From an uncultured Eggerthellaceae bacterium (GTDB lineage: Bacteria > Actinomycetota > Coriobacteriia > Coriobacteriales > Eggerthellaceae), in contig CAJTML010000005.1 of NCBI GenBank assembly GCA_910577495.1, forward strand, positions 1 through 31,943: a DNA stretch of 31,943 bases, given 5' to 3'. Below are positions 1 to 8,435 of this stretch, piece after piece. The first letter of the stretch is position 1; each line of letters starts with the position of its first letter. Below the pieces are notes generated by a model. The model ran no database searches. It was not told the DNA's origin and saw only the letters and a list, made by a program, of their open reading frames with translations. The translations under genes were made by a program, and so were the position numbers.

Positions 1-47
1 ATCAAGGAATCACTGGGATGGAAAAGCCCAATGATGTATAGGAAATC

Positions 48-120
48 GCTAGGTTTTGTTGCCTAGCTTCTCCAGTAAATGGGGTGCACCCCCAGGGGGG
101 GTGCACTCAGGCTTGGAGAA
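48..120. other. Candidate structured RNA or DNA hairpin cluster
   Basis: Three nested inverted repeats lie together here. A 6-bp stem (48-53 with 62-67, loop 54-61) is followed directly by an outer 7-bp stem TTCTCCA/TGGAGAA (68-74 with 114-120). That outer stem encloses a perfect 10-bp hairpin, GTGCACCCCC paired with GGGGGTGCAC (84-93 with 97-106, 3-nt loop). No T-tract follows on either strand, so it is not an ordinary terminator. I could not match it to any riboswitch or housekeeping RNA consensus that I know. It lies about 200 bp upstream of the CNNM/CorC gene, so a regulatory leader or an independent small RNA are both possible. The strand is unknown. The rest of 1-322 holds nothing else that I can support apart from a weak promoter. 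Confidence 0.35.
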
Positions 121-209
121 GGGCGAAACCTTTGCCAACCTACCGCTCAACGTATCGTCGTGCTTACGAATTGGCATTGTTTTATGTACAGGTCAGCCAA
201 CCAGCCGCG

Positions 210-238
210 TTTATGCGAAAATAGATGACGTTTATACT
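210..238 (+). promoter_or_regulatory. Weak candidate promoter of the CNNM/CorC gene
   Basis: A TATACT hexamer at 233-238 is a good -10 match. The -35 position 17 bp upstream (210-215, TTTATG) is poor. It would give a leader of about 75-80 nt before the ATG at 323. An alternative is that transcription starts further left and passes through the hairpins at 48-120. Confidence 0.22.
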
Positions 239-322
239 GCGCAATTCGACACGGCGCCCTGTGGCTGCACGGTTGCGCGTTGAAAGTAGACCTACCTATT
301 CGACCTAAGGAGACCAGCTCTC

Positions 323-1675
323 ATGCCTATCGCGATAAGCTTATTGCTCGTCGTATTCTTCCTGCTCATGAACGCGTTCTTTGTAGTGGCGGAGTTCTCG
401 CTCGTGCGCGTGCGCAAATCCCAAGTGGAAATCGCGCTTGAGGAGGGCAAGGCGGGCGCCAAATACGCCAAAATCGTCGCCGACAACGTCAATGCCTACC
501 TTTCCGCCTGTCAGCTGGGCATTACGCTTGCATCGCTTGCGTTAGGCTGGTTGGGCGAACCGGCAGTTTCCGAGCTCATCTCGCCGCTGTTCGCGCCGCT
601 GGGGATTCCCGAGGCCGCCATCCATGGCATCTCGTTCGCCATCGGCTACATCGTGATCACCTCGCTGCACATCGTCGTGGGCGAACTCATCCCGAAATCG
701 CTGGCCATCTTCTCCACCGAAAAGTACGCGCTGTTTTCAGCCGGTCCGCTCGTGTGGTTTTACCGCATCACCTACCCCGTCATGCTGTTCTTCAACGCTA
801 TCACCAACGGCGTCATGAAGCTGCTCGGCCATGATGTGGCGAATGAGCACGAGGTTTACACCGACGAAGAGATCAAACTGCTCATTGACGAGTCAACCGA
901 AAGCGGCCTCATTGATCCGGATCAAAATGAGTTCGTGGACAACATCTTTGATCTGGGCGACAAGGACGCCGAGACTATCATGACGCCGCGCACCGACGTG
1001 ATCTGCATTGATCTGGACGACCCGCTTGAGGAGAGCTTGGCCATGGCGCGCCAGTACAATTACACGCGCTACCCGGTGTGTCGCGAAACCAAAGACCGCA
1101 TCGTGGGCTTCGTGCACGTCAAGGACCTGTACTCAATGCCGGCCGACGCCACCATTGATGACCTGGAGATTCGCGAAATTGTTGCCGTGCCTGAGGGGCT
1201 TTCCATTGCGAAGCTGCTGCAGACGCTCCAAGAGCAGCGCACCAAGATTGCCGTGGTCATTGACGAGCACGGCGGCACGGCTGGCATCGTTACCATGAGT
1301 GACATCATGGAGCAGATCGTAGGTCGTATTGATGACGAATACAATCATGGCGAAGACCGCGTGGTCAAAATGGCAGACGGGTCGTATCTGCTTGATGGCT
1401 CTATTGCTATCGACGACGTGGTTGACCTCATGGGCTTTGAGCCTGAGGAAGCAGAAGAGTGCGAAACCGCTGGTGGTTTGCTGCTGACGTTGTTTGATCG
1501 CATTCCGAGCGAAGGTGACGAAGTCAGCGTTGACAACGGCAAAATCAAAGCAAGCTTTACCGTTGTTGATATGGATAGGCATCGTATTGACAAGATTCGC
1601 ATGGTGCTTGAGCAAGAAGAACCTGAGGATGACCAGGACAGCGACGCCAAAGAACCAGCTGGGACAGACGCCTAG
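323..1675 (+). CDS. CNNM/CorC-HlyC family membrane protein (hemolysin family)
   Basis: This is a 450-residue integral membrane protein of the CNNM/CorC ("hemolysin family") group. Members are linked to Mg2+/Co2+ efflux, although substrates vary. An N-terminal DUF21/CNNM domain covers about residues 1-190, with hydrophobic helices near 4-24, 58-78, 102-120 and 138-160 and the conserved GELIPKSLAI segment at 120-129. A CBS pair follows: MTPRTDV at 220-226 opens the first CBS and VIDEHGGTAGIVTMSDIME (312-330) lies in the second. The C-terminal transporter-associated CorC_HlyC domain is about 345-430, and the tail (431-450) is acidic. The full family architecture and normal length are present. 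The ATG is preceded by AAGGAG (307-312, 10-nt spacing). It is convergent with the amidohydrolase, with an 8-bp gap and no visible terminator. The substrate cannot be told from sequence. Confidence 0.93.
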   Translation: MPIAISLLLVVFFLLMNAFFVVAEFSLVRVRKSQVEIALEEGKAGAKYAKIVADNVNAYLSACQLGITLASLALGWLGEPAVSELISPLFAPLGIPEAAIHGISFAIGYIVITSLHIVVGELIPKSLAIFSTEKYALFSAGPLVWFYRITYPVMLFFNAITNGVMKLLGHDVANEHEVYTDEEIKLLIDESTESGLIDPDQNEFVDNIFDLGDKDAETIMTPRTDVICIDLDDPLEESLAMARQYNYTRYPVCRETKDRIVGFVHVKDLYSMPADATIDDLEIREIVAVPEGLSIAKLLQTLQEQRTKIAVVIDEHGGTAGIVTMSDIMEQIVGRIDDEYNHGEDRVVKMADGSYLLDGSIAIDDVVDLMGFEPEEAEECETAGGLLLTLFDRIPSEGDEVSVDNGKIKASFTVVDMDRHRIDKIRMVLEQEEPEDDQDSDAKEPAGTDA

Positions 1676-1683
1676 GCTTCTTA

Positions 1684-2490
1684 CTAACTCAGGGGCGAAC
1701 CAATAAAGCGCTCGGCGTTATGCCAGCATAAATCTTCCAGTTCACGCTCGGTAAATCCTGCCGAGCTGAACTGCTCATACTCCGCAACCGGATCCCACAT
1801 GGGGTAATCGCTGCCAAACATGATGCACTCGGTGCCCCACATGCGGGCAAGTTCACGTGCGCGTCGCGATCCCAAAAACGCCAGCGAGCTTGATTCGTCC
1901 AAGAAGACGTTGCCGCGCTCAGCCGCTTTGCTATGCAGCACGTCATAGCCTATTTCGTACTGTGACCAGCAGCCAAAGTGTGCCGCGTCCACTACCAGAT
2001 CAGGAAAAGCTTCAAGCACGCGAAGGAGTCGCTTTGGACTTGAGTAGTCGTATCGGTAATCTCCCGTGTGAATAACAATAGGCAGCCGGCCTTCGATAAT
2101 CTCATAAAGCTGCATGAGGCGAGGGTCATCCATGTTGACCATCTGCGTATCGGGATGAATCTTCACGCCGCGAAGTCCCAGGTCAATAGCGCGGTTGACC
2201 TCGGCTTCCATGTCCTCGAAGTCATGGTGCATGGTCATAAACCCAATGAATTCCGGATGGATGCGTGCCTGCTCAGCAATAAAGTTGTTGATGGTTGGCA
2301 CCGACTTGGCCGTGGTGGCCACCGAATGCACGATAAAGTGCGTGATGCCGGAGCGCTCGGTGCACGAAAGGAGCTCCTCGGCAGTTCCCGCGGATGCCAT
2401 GTGCACGCCATAAAAGTTCCCAACTGCGTCAACGGCCTTCGCCGCAATCTTTTCGGGGTAAATGTGTGCGTGTGCATCAATGACGGGCAT
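1684..2490 (-). CDS. Metal-dependent amidohydrolase (Amidohydro_2 type)
   Basis: This predicted cytosolic TIM-barrel hydrolase of the amidohydrolase superfamily has 268 residues from the chosen start. The metal-binding pattern is complete: an N-terminal HAH motif (DAHAHIYPEK, residues 5-14), a GVKIHP strand near 108-113, a VIHTGD histidine near 141, an AAHFG histidine near 171, and the closing Asp in MFGSDYP near 228. This set fits the Amidohydro_2 branch, which includes decarboxylases and hydrolases of small acids. The substrate is not predictable. A TTG at 2496 would add two residues, but it sits directly against the AAAGG motif. The ATG at 2490 has that motif (AGAAAGG) 6 nt upstream and is preferred. 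The gene is divergent from the YhgE pair and convergent with the CorC-type gene, so it is probably monocistronic. Confidence 0.9.
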   Translation of the reverse strand: MPVIDAHAHIYPEKIAAKAVDAVGNFYGVHMASAGTAEELLSCTERSGITHFIVHSVATTAKSVPTINNFIAEQARIHPEFIGFMTMHHDFEDMEAEVNRAIDLGLRGVKIHPDTQMVNMDDPRLMQLYEIIEGRLPIVIHTGDYRYDYSSPKRLLRVLEAFPDLVVDAAHFGCWSQYEIGYDVLHSKAAERGNVFLDESSSLAFLGSRRARELARMWGTECIMFGSDYPMWDPVAEYEQFSSAGFTERELEDLCWHNAERFIGSPLS

Positions 2491-2593
2491 GGGCAACCTT
2501 TCTCACCAAAACCGTTTAAGTGTAGGTCAAAAGGTGAACATTCGGTATACGGTTTTGCAACCGCGGATAAACTGCGCCGTGAGCGCGCAAATG

Positions 2594-2623
2594 TTGACTA
2601 ACTTGGACATATAGTATGGATGC
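2594..2623 (+). promoter_or_regulatory. Candidate promoter and SD-less start region of first YhgE gene
   Basis: TTGACT (2594-2599) resembles a -35 box. Possible -10 boxes are TATAGT (2610-2615, spacing only 10 nt) and TATGGA (2615-2620, spacing 15 nt), so the pairing is not clean. No Shine-Dalgarno sequence is visible before the ATG at 2624. If TATAGT is the -10, transcription would begin within a couple of bases of the ATG and give a leaderless or nearly leaderless mRNA. A short palindrome, CATA-tag-TATG (2608-2618), overlaps the region. No clear promoter was found for the divergent amidohydrolase. Confidence 0.3.
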
Positions 2624-5368
2624 ATGAAGCTCAAGGCATACATCCACGTCATTTTGCAAATTTTCGCGCGAGACGTCCGTCGACTGGTGCGAAACCCCAT
2701 CGCGCTCATCGTGATTTTGGGTGTGTGCCTCATGCCGTCGCTGTATGCGTGGTACACGATTCTGGCGAACTGGAATCCGTATCAAAACACCAGTTCAGTC
2801 AAGGTTGCGGTGGTCAATAACGACGAAGGCGCCGAGCTGGACGTGCCGGCGGCCACGGGGTCGGCCGGCGAATCGGCCGGCGAAGCAGCGGACGAAGCAG
2901 CCGGCGAATCCGCGGCCGGCAAGACCTCCCAGCACCTCAATGTCGGCGACCAAGTCGTGGACAAGCTTCGCGAAAACCACACGCTGGGCTGGGAGTTTGT
3001 GGACGAAGCCACCGCCATGGAGCGCGTGCATTCAGGCGAATATTACGCCGCCATCATTATCCCGAAGGATTTCTCTCAAGACTTCGCCAGCATTACGACG
3101 GGCACCTTTGAGCAGCCCACCCTTGAGTATTACGTCAACGACAAGCTCTCCTCCATCGCGCCGAAGGTGACCGATGCGGGTGCCACTGCCGTCCAAAACC
3201 AGGTGAACGAAAACTTCGTGGAAACCGTGAGCGAGACCGTGGTGTCCATCACGCAAGACGCTGGTCAGAGTGCCGAGGATCACGCCGAGGGCGCCGTCAA
3301 CAAACTGGACGCGGGCATCAAAGAGGCACGCGACGCGCTCACGCAGACCAGCGCGCTCACCAGCGAGCTTTCGCCCACCATTGACTCGTGCATGCAGACG
3401 ATCGACGACGCACAAAAAACGCTCTCAGACATAGACGCCACCTTGCCCGCGCTCACTGACAAACTCACCACCGCGCGCGATCAGCTTGAGGCACTGCGCA
3501 CTTCAACGGAGCACTACGCAACCACCGCCAGCCAAGATTTGTCGAAGGCCGCCGCCGAGGTGGGGCAAACCAGCGCGCAGGCGCTCATTGCTATCACGAA
3601 CGCGTCTGTTGAGGTGAGCCGCTTGCAAGGCGCGCTGCAAACGTCGCTTTCAAGTGCGCAAACGCTGCTTTCGCAAAACCAAACGCTCATAGAAGAGCTG
3701 CGCGGACAGCTGGCCGAGCACCCAGAGTTCGCCGACGTGATCTCGCAGCTGGAGCAGCAAAACGAGGCTTACCAAAAAACGATCGACGCACTCAAACCAG
3801 TCGTTGATCAGCTCGGAGGGGCGGCAAGCCAGGCGGACGCGGACGCGCAAACCATTAACGAAAATATTGATGGCGAAGTGGCGCAGATCCAATCCGCCAA
3901 CGAGCAGTTTCACACGAGCATCTATCCGAAACTGCTCTCGGCCACCGACGACGCGGTGGACGTGCTGGCGGACATGCGCGCAACTATTAGCTCGGTTCAC
4001 CCGCTCATTTCGCAAACGCAATCTCTGTTAACGCAGCTCAAAGACACGCTTTCAAACGCGAAAACCAACGTGGAAAACATGACCGAGTCGCTCTCTGCGT
4101 TGGACGAGGACTTGTCGCAAACCGAATCCGACCTATCGGCGCTACAGAGCTCCTCGGTGGTTAAAGACCTGTCGGAGTATTTGGGCATATCCGCTGATAA
4201 GATTGGCGAATACATGGCAACACCCGTGAAGCTGGAAACCATAACGGTGTATCCGGTGGCGAACTACGGCTCGGGTGTAGCGCCCTTTTTCAGCAACTTG
4301 GCACTGTGGGTGGCCGGCTTTATTTTGATGGCCATCGTGAAGCTGCGCGTGGATCCGGAAGGCCTGCCGCGCTTTACCACTGGTCAGGCGTATTGGGGCA
4401 GGTGGCTTCTGTTTATGGTGCTGGCTGTTTTGCAGGGGCTGGTGGTATGCGGTGGGGATCTCATCATCGGTATCCAGTGCGAAAACCCGGCGGCGTTTAT
4501 CTTTGCTGGTTTGGTGACGGTGATCGTGGACGTGAATATCATGTTCGCGCTGGCCTTCGCCTTCAAACACATTGGAAAAGCTATTGCGGTCATCTTGCTG
4601 ATCATGCAAATCCCCGGGTCATCGGGCATGTTTCCCGTTGAGATGATGCCGCCGTTTTTCCAGTTCATCAACCCGCTTTTGCCGTTTACGTACAGCATCG
4701 ATGCCATGCGCGAAGCCATTGGCGGCTTCTATGGCCTGCATTACTGGCAAGATATTGGCGCGCTGCTTTTGTTTTTGCCGATCGCGCTTTTTATCGGTCT
4801 GGTCATCGGGCGGTATGCGTTTAACCTCAACATCTTGTTCGACCGCAAATTGGGCGAAGCGGACTTGTTCGCCAGCGAATCGAACCCCGGTACCGTGGAG
4901 CACTTCCGGATGCGTCACATGCTTTCGGCGCTGCTCAATAACCAGGCGTATCGCGAGCGGCTGATGGAGCGTGTGGCGAAGTTTAAGAAGCGCTACCCGA
5001 AGCTCATTCGCGCGGGTTGGATTGCCATTTTCGCGCAGCCGGTGATTACGTTTGCGGTCATGGTGCTGGTCAAAGCCGATATTGAGACGAAGATTATCCT
5101 GCTTCTGTGCATGGTGGCCGCCATTATCGTGGTGGATAGCTATTTGATTGTCGTGGAGTTTTTGAACGCAGATCTCACGCAGCAGCAGCGTGTGAGCACC
5201 CTGTCTGAGCAACAACTTCGCGAACAGGCGCTGCGCCAAGGCAGCCTCGTTGCGGGTGGCGCGGCTGGTGGCGCCGCCGCGGCCGCCGACCCCGCCGCAG
5301 CCGCCGCGGCCGCCGATCCCGATGCAACCGCCGACCCCGCCGCAACCCCCGGAGGTGACCAGTCATGA
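2624..5368 (+). CDS. YhgE/Pip family membrane protein, long form
   Basis: This 914-residue protein has the YhgE/Pip layout: two membrane parts separated by a long extracytoplasmic stalk. The N-terminus has a positively charged lead and one helix (about 25-47, ending PSLYAWYTI). A Pip-type extracellular domain follows to about residue 200. A Gln/Ser/Leu-rich stretch from about 235 to 525 looks like coiled coil. From residue 540 (ITVYPVANYGSGVAPFF) comes the ABC-2-like bundle of five or six helices, to about 740. Unlike its neighbour it then has another hydrophobic pair (about 800-850) and an Ala/Pro/Asp-rich tail from about 880. Residues 79-100 are a low-complexity insert built on repeats of GCCGGCGAA. 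The family includes phage-infection proteins and exporter-like proteins, and its exact role is unsettled. The stop overlaps the next start (ATGA). Confidence 0.9.
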   Translation: MKLKAYIHVILQIFARDVRRLVRNPIALIVILGVCLMPSLYAWYTILANWNPYQNTSSVKVAVVNNDEGAELDVPAATGSAGESAGEAADEAAGESAAGKTSQHLNVGDQVVDKLRENHTLGWEFVDEATAMERVHSGEYYAAIIIPKDFSQDFASITTGTFEQPTLEYYVNDKLSSIAPKVTDAGATAVQNQVNENFVETVSETVVSITQDAGQSAEDHAEGAVNKLDAGIKEARDALTQTSALTSELSPTIDSCMQTIDDAQKTLSDIDATLPALTDKLTTARDQLEALRTSTEHYATTASQDLSKAAAEVGQTSAQALIAITNASVEVSRLQGALQTSLSSAQTLLSQNQTLIEELRGQLAEHPEFADVISQLEQQNEAYQKTIDALKPVVDQLGGAASQADADAQTINENIDGEVAQIQSANEQFHTSIYPKLLSATDDAVDVLADMRATISSVHPLISQTQSLLTQLKDTLSNAKTNVENMTESLSALDEDLSQTESDLSALQSSSVVKDLSEYLGISADKIGEYMATPVKLETITVYPVANYGSGVAPFFSNLALWVAGFILMAIVKLRVDPEGLPRFTTGQAYWGRWLLFMVLAVLQGLVVCGGDLIIGIQCENPAAFIFAGLVTVIVDVNIMFALAFAFKHIGKAIAVILLIMQIPGSSGMFPVEMMPPFFQFINPLLPFTYSIDAMREAIGGFYGLHYWQDIGALLLFLPIALFIGLVIGRYAFNLNILFDRKLGEADLFASESNPGTVEHFRMRHMLSALLNNQAYRERLMERVAKFKKRYPKLIRAGWIAIFAQPVITFAVMVLVKADIETKIILLLCMVAAIIVVDSYLIVVEFLNADLTQQQRVSTLSEQQLREQALRQGSLVAGGAAGGAAAAADPAAAAAAADPDATADPAATPGGDQS
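5273..5320 (+). repeat. 21-bp direct repeat encoding the Ala-rich tail
   Basis: Two copies of a very GC-rich 21-bp unit (5273-5293 and 5300-5320, one C/T difference) lie in frame near the end of the first YhgE gene. A further partial copy lies near 5327-5343. Together they encode runs of alanine broken by Asp-Pro. The arrangement suggests slippage-driven expansion of a disordered tail. Confidence 0.7.
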
Positions 5369-7521
5369 GAAACATCTGGGAGCTGTTCATCGGCGACATC
5401 AAGCGACTCATGAAAAACCCCATCGCCGCCATCGTGGTTGTGGGCTTGGCGCTCGTGCCGCCGCTGTATGCGTGGTTCACGACAGCTGGCTTTTGGGATC
5501 CCTACTCAAACACGGGCAACCTCAAAGTTGCGGTGGCCAGCCAAGATGCTGGCTACGAGAGCGATCTGTTGCCCATGGGCATTAACGCTGGCGACGACAT
5601 ATTGGACGAGCTGCGCAAAAGCGACCAGTTCGACTGGGTGTTCGTCGACGAAGACGAGGCGGTTGACGGCGTCAAGTCGGGCGCATACTACGCGGCCATC
5701 GTGATTCCGGAGGACTTCTCGGCTGACCTCATGACGGTCTTTTCGCAAGACGTCCAGCACGCCAGCATTGACTACTACTCCAACCAGAAGCTCAACGCCA
5801 TTGCCCCGCGCGTGACCAGCACCGGAGCGTCCGCGCTTGAGCAGCAAATTGATGAAACTTTCGCCAAAACCGTCTCAAACGTGGCGCTGCATACCACGTC
5901 AAATCTTATGACGTTTATGAATGGCGAAGGCATCCTCACCTACGCGCAAACTATGACCGCGCACCTGAGCACCATCTCGGGGCAGCTTGATGCCGCAACG
6001 GCCGAGGTGACCTCGTTTGCCCAGTTGGTGGACGCAACGGCGAATCTGGTGGACACAACGGCCTCACTTCTGTCTGAGTCCGAGGAGACGGCCAGCCAAA
6101 CCGCGCCGATCTTTGCTGACACCGAGCAAGGCTTACAAGACGCAACATCGGCACTTGGCGAAGTGTCTGGCCAGCTCAGCACCGCCATGAGCCAGAGCGC
6201 CGCGGCGTTCGATACGCTGGCTGCCGACACCGGCAAAGCCTTCGATGCTCTTGAGCAAGCGCCAGGAGATGCGGCCGGTTTGGCGGATGCCACTAGTGCG
6301 GATGTCGCGTCCATGACCAGCGCCTACCAGGACATTCGCGATGCGGTGTCGCGCGTTGATCCGAGCTCGCCCGTGCTTGCTCAGCTTGACGCCATCATCG
6401 GGCAGCTGGGTGCATTGCAGGAGCAACTCGGTCAGGTTAAGGCGGATTCGGGAAGCGCAACCACCGACATTGCGGATCAAAGAGCGCGGGCACTTGAGCG
6501 CATTGACGCGGCGAAGTCGCTGGTGAGCGGCTTGAAAGCAACATATGACAGCGAAATCGGCACGCAGGTAGGCACGCTGGAAACCACGCTAGACGACATT
6601 CGCCAGCAAGGTGCCACGTTGTCGGCTGACCTCACGCAAGCAACAACCGATCTTGCGCACGCAACCGGCTCTCTCAGCGAGGACTTGCATAACGCAAAGG
6701 ATGCGCTTGACGAAACCGCGCGCGTGCTAGATGACGCAAACACGCAGCTCAAAGGCGCAAACGATGCACTCATGCAGGCGCTTAACACGAAGGACTTGGA
6801 CCAGGTGCGCACCATCATCGGCACCAATCCGACGGCGGTGGCGCAATTTCTCTCGGCGCCGACGAAGCTTGAGACGCATGAAATCTATCCGATGCACAAC
6901 AATGGCAGCGCAATGTCGCCGTTCTACACGACGCTTTCCCTGTGGATTGGCGCGGTGTTCATGGTGGCGCTCATGCAGGTCAACGTGTCGAAAAAGCGCA
7001 TTGCTACGCTCAACAACCCCACGCCCTATCAGCTCTATATTGGTCGCTACGGCGTGTTTTGCCTGATCGCGCTTTTGCAGGCAACGATTGTGTGCACCGG
7101 CAATGTCTTTTTCTTGGGCGTAACCTGCGAGCATTTCGGGCTTTACCTTGTCACTGGCTGGATCATTGCGGTGGTCTTTAGCAGCATGGTGTATACGCTC
7201 ACGGTGGTGTTCGCCAACGTCGGCAAAGCCATTGCTATTGTGGGATTGGTCATGCAGTTGGCAGGGTCGGGTGGACTTATGCCCATCCAGATGGCGCCAG
7301 AGTTTTTCCAGGTCATTTACCCGTGGCTGCCGTTCACCCACGCCATGGAAGCGCTGGAAAGTTGCATGGCTGGCATCTATGGCAATCAGCTGTGGATGAG
7401 CTGGGGCTGTCTCGGTTTGTTCCTGGTCGGCACGCTGTTTGTGGGACTTGCGCTGCGCAAACCTACCATCAAGATGATCGCGTACTTCACCAAAAAGCTC
7501 GACGAGACGAAACTGGTGTAG
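5365..7521 (+). CDS. YhgE/Pip family membrane protein, short form
   Basis: This 718-residue paralogue of the upstream gene has the standard YhgE/Pip architecture. It has one N-terminal helix (about 20-43, PLYAWFTTAGFWDPY), an extracellular domain to about 170, and an Ala/Thr/Gln/Asp-rich probable coiled coil to about 490. The C-terminal ABC-2-like bundle begins at residue 508 (YPMHNNGSAMSPFYTT) and has helices to about 700. It ends shortly after that bundle and lacks the extra helices and Ala-rich tail of its neighbour. The start is well supported: GGAGGTGA (5351-5358) sits 6 nt before the ATG, which overlaps the previous stop. The two are therefore translationally coupled and may form a heteromer. 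Similar pairs are common in Gram-positive genomes. No terminator is visible after the stop. Confidence 0.92.
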   Translation: MRNIWELFIGDIKRLMKNPIAAIVVVGLALVPPLYAWFTTAGFWDPYSNTGNLKVAVASQDAGYESDLLPMGINAGDDILDELRKSDQFDWVFVDEDEAVDGVKSGAYYAAIVIPEDFSADLMTVFSQDVQHASIDYYSNQKLNAIAPRVTSTGASALEQQIDETFAKTVSNVALHTTSNLMTFMNGEGILTYAQTMTAHLSTISGQLDAATAEVTSFAQLVDATANLVDTTASLLSESEETASQTAPIFADTEQGLQDATSALGEVSGQLSTAMSQSAAAFDTLAADTGKAFDALEQAPGDAAGLADATSADVASMTSAYQDIRDAVSRVDPSSPVLAQLDAIIGQLGALQEQLGQVKADSGSATTDIADQRARALERIDAAKSLVSGLKATYDSEIGTQVGTLETTLDDIRQQGATLSADLTQATTDLAHATGSLSEDLHNAKDALDETARVLDDANTQLKGANDALMQALNTKDLDQVRTIIGTNPTAVAQFLSAPTKLETHEIYPMHNNGSAMSPFYTTLSLWIGAVFMVALMQVNVSKKRIATLNNPTPYQLYIGRYGVFCLIALLQATIVCTGNVFFLGVTCEHFGLYLVTGWIIAVVFSSMVYTLTVVFANVGKAIAIVGLVMQLAGSGGLMPIQMAPEFFQVIYPWLPFTHAMEALESCMAGIYGNQLWMSWGCLGLFLVGTLFVGLALRKPTIKMIAYFTKKLDETKLV

Positions 7522-7700
7522 CGCCGCCGCCTTCGTCCGTTGCGCCTGGCGTCCGCATCGGTCCTGCGCCAGTCTCCGCCCTGAGCGCCACCCTTCGCCA
7601 TCTTGAATCTTACGTTACGGAAACTGATTCTCGCCGCGGCGTTAACCGATGTCCAATAGTGGAGCGTTTTGGTGAGCAATTGTGGCACCATCGAGTGCAT

Positions 7701-7714
7701 CGAAGGAACCTTCG
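7701..7714. promoter_or_regulatory. Perfect 14-bp palindrome upstream of rubrerythrin
   Basis: CGAAGGAACCTTCG is a 6-bp inverted repeat around AA, 74 bp before the rubrerythrin ATG. It could be an operator for a redox or metal regulator, but I recognise no specific box and no clear -35/-10 pair near it. The rest of the 7522-7787 gap shows nothing else, and no T-tract terminator follows the YhgE pair. Confidence 0.3.
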
Positions 7715-7787
7715 CCCGTTTCTTACGCACACGGCACCGCGTGGCGCAGCGCAGGATCAAACGGCGAAGCTGAAAGGAGCGTGTGAA

Positions 7788-8327
7788 ATGGAACTGAAAG
7801 ATTCCCAAACTTGGAAAAACTTTGAAATAGCGCTTGAGCTGGAGGCCAAGGCGTATTGCGAGTACACCTTCTTCGGTCAGCAGGCCGCAAAAGACGGCTA
7901 CACGCAGATCTCCGAGATCTTCAACGAGACGGCTGCTAACGAGCTGCATCACTGCAAGTTGCTGTTCAAGAAGCTGCATGGCGACGCCGTTCCGCACACG
8001 CTTGAGAACCTGGAAGCTGCTCGCAAGTCCGAGGAAAACGAGGGCGTCAACGAGTACGAAGAGATGTCAAAAACCGCTTATGAAGAGGGCTTCGACGAAA
8101 TTGGCGAGTGGTTCTCAATGCTGGCGAAGATTGAGATGTCTCATGAGCAGCGTTTCCAGACGCTGATTGATCGCGTGGAAAAGGACGAAGTCTTCAAGCG
8201 CGACGAGGCCAAGGTTTGGGTGTGCACCGTGTGCGGCCACATCCACATCGGCACCGAGCCGCCGAAGGAGTGCCCGGTCTGCAAGCATCCGCAGGGTCAC
8301 TTCGAGCTTAAGGCTGACAACTACTAG
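7788..8327 (+). CDS. rbr: Rubrerythrin
   Basis: Rubrerythrin is a cytosolic di-iron peroxidase that protects anaerobes by reducing hydrogen peroxide. This 179-residue protein has both expected domains. The N-terminal ferritin-like four-helix bundle (about 1-135) carries the ligand pattern NELHH at 51-55 and the second-half motif IEMSHEQRF (115-123), with Glu18, Glu104 and Glu107 as likely further ligands. The C-terminal rubredoxin-like domain has CTVCG (Cys146, Cys149) and CPVC (Cys162, Cys165) for one Fe(SCys)4 centre. The length is close to the usual 180-195. The frame is open far upstream, but the ATG at 7788 is chosen because GAAAGGAG (7772-7779) lies 8 nt before it and the protein then begins at the normal family N-terminus. 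The terminator at 8382-8413 closes the unit. Confidence 0.95.
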   Translation: MELKDSQTWKNFEIALELEAKAYCEYTFFGQQAAKDGYTQISEIFNETAANELHHCKLLFKKLHGDAVPHTLENLEAARKSEENEGVNEYEEMSKTAYEEGFDEIGEWFSMLAKIEMSHEQRFQTLIDRVEKDEVFKRDEAKVWVCTVCGHIHIGTEPPKECPVCKHPQGHFELKADNY

Positions 8328-8381
8328 GATCTGCTCTTTCGCCAGATTGCCCGGCGAACGTCAAACTCAATGCATCACTTC

Positions 8382-8413
8382 AAAAGAACTGGCATCTCGC
8401 CAGTTCTTTTTTT
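8382..8413 (+). terminator. Rho-independent terminator after rubrerythrin
   Basis: A perfect 8-bp stem GAACTGGC/GCCAGTTC (8386-8393 with 8399-8406) has a 5-nt loop. It is flanked by AAAA before the stem and seven Ts after it (8407-8413), 55 bp past the rubrerythrin stop. The A-tract before the stem could also let it work on the minus strand. Confidence 0.92.
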
Positions 8414-8435
8414 GTGCCGAGGGTCGGGAGCGTGT

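Noticed and set aside
56..283. 75-codon frame upstream of the CNNM/CorC gene.
   Set aside because: It runs through the hairpin cluster, has no ribosome binding site, and its composition is unlike the real genes.
2491..2496. TTG start for the amidohydrolase at 2496.
   Set aside because: It directly abuts the ribosome binding site with no spacing. ATG 2490 has correct spacing.
7323..7787. Upstream extension of the rubrerythrin frame into the preceding gene.
   Set aside because: It overlaps the YhgE gene in another frame, and the ATG at 7788 has a strong ribosome binding site and the normal family N-terminus.
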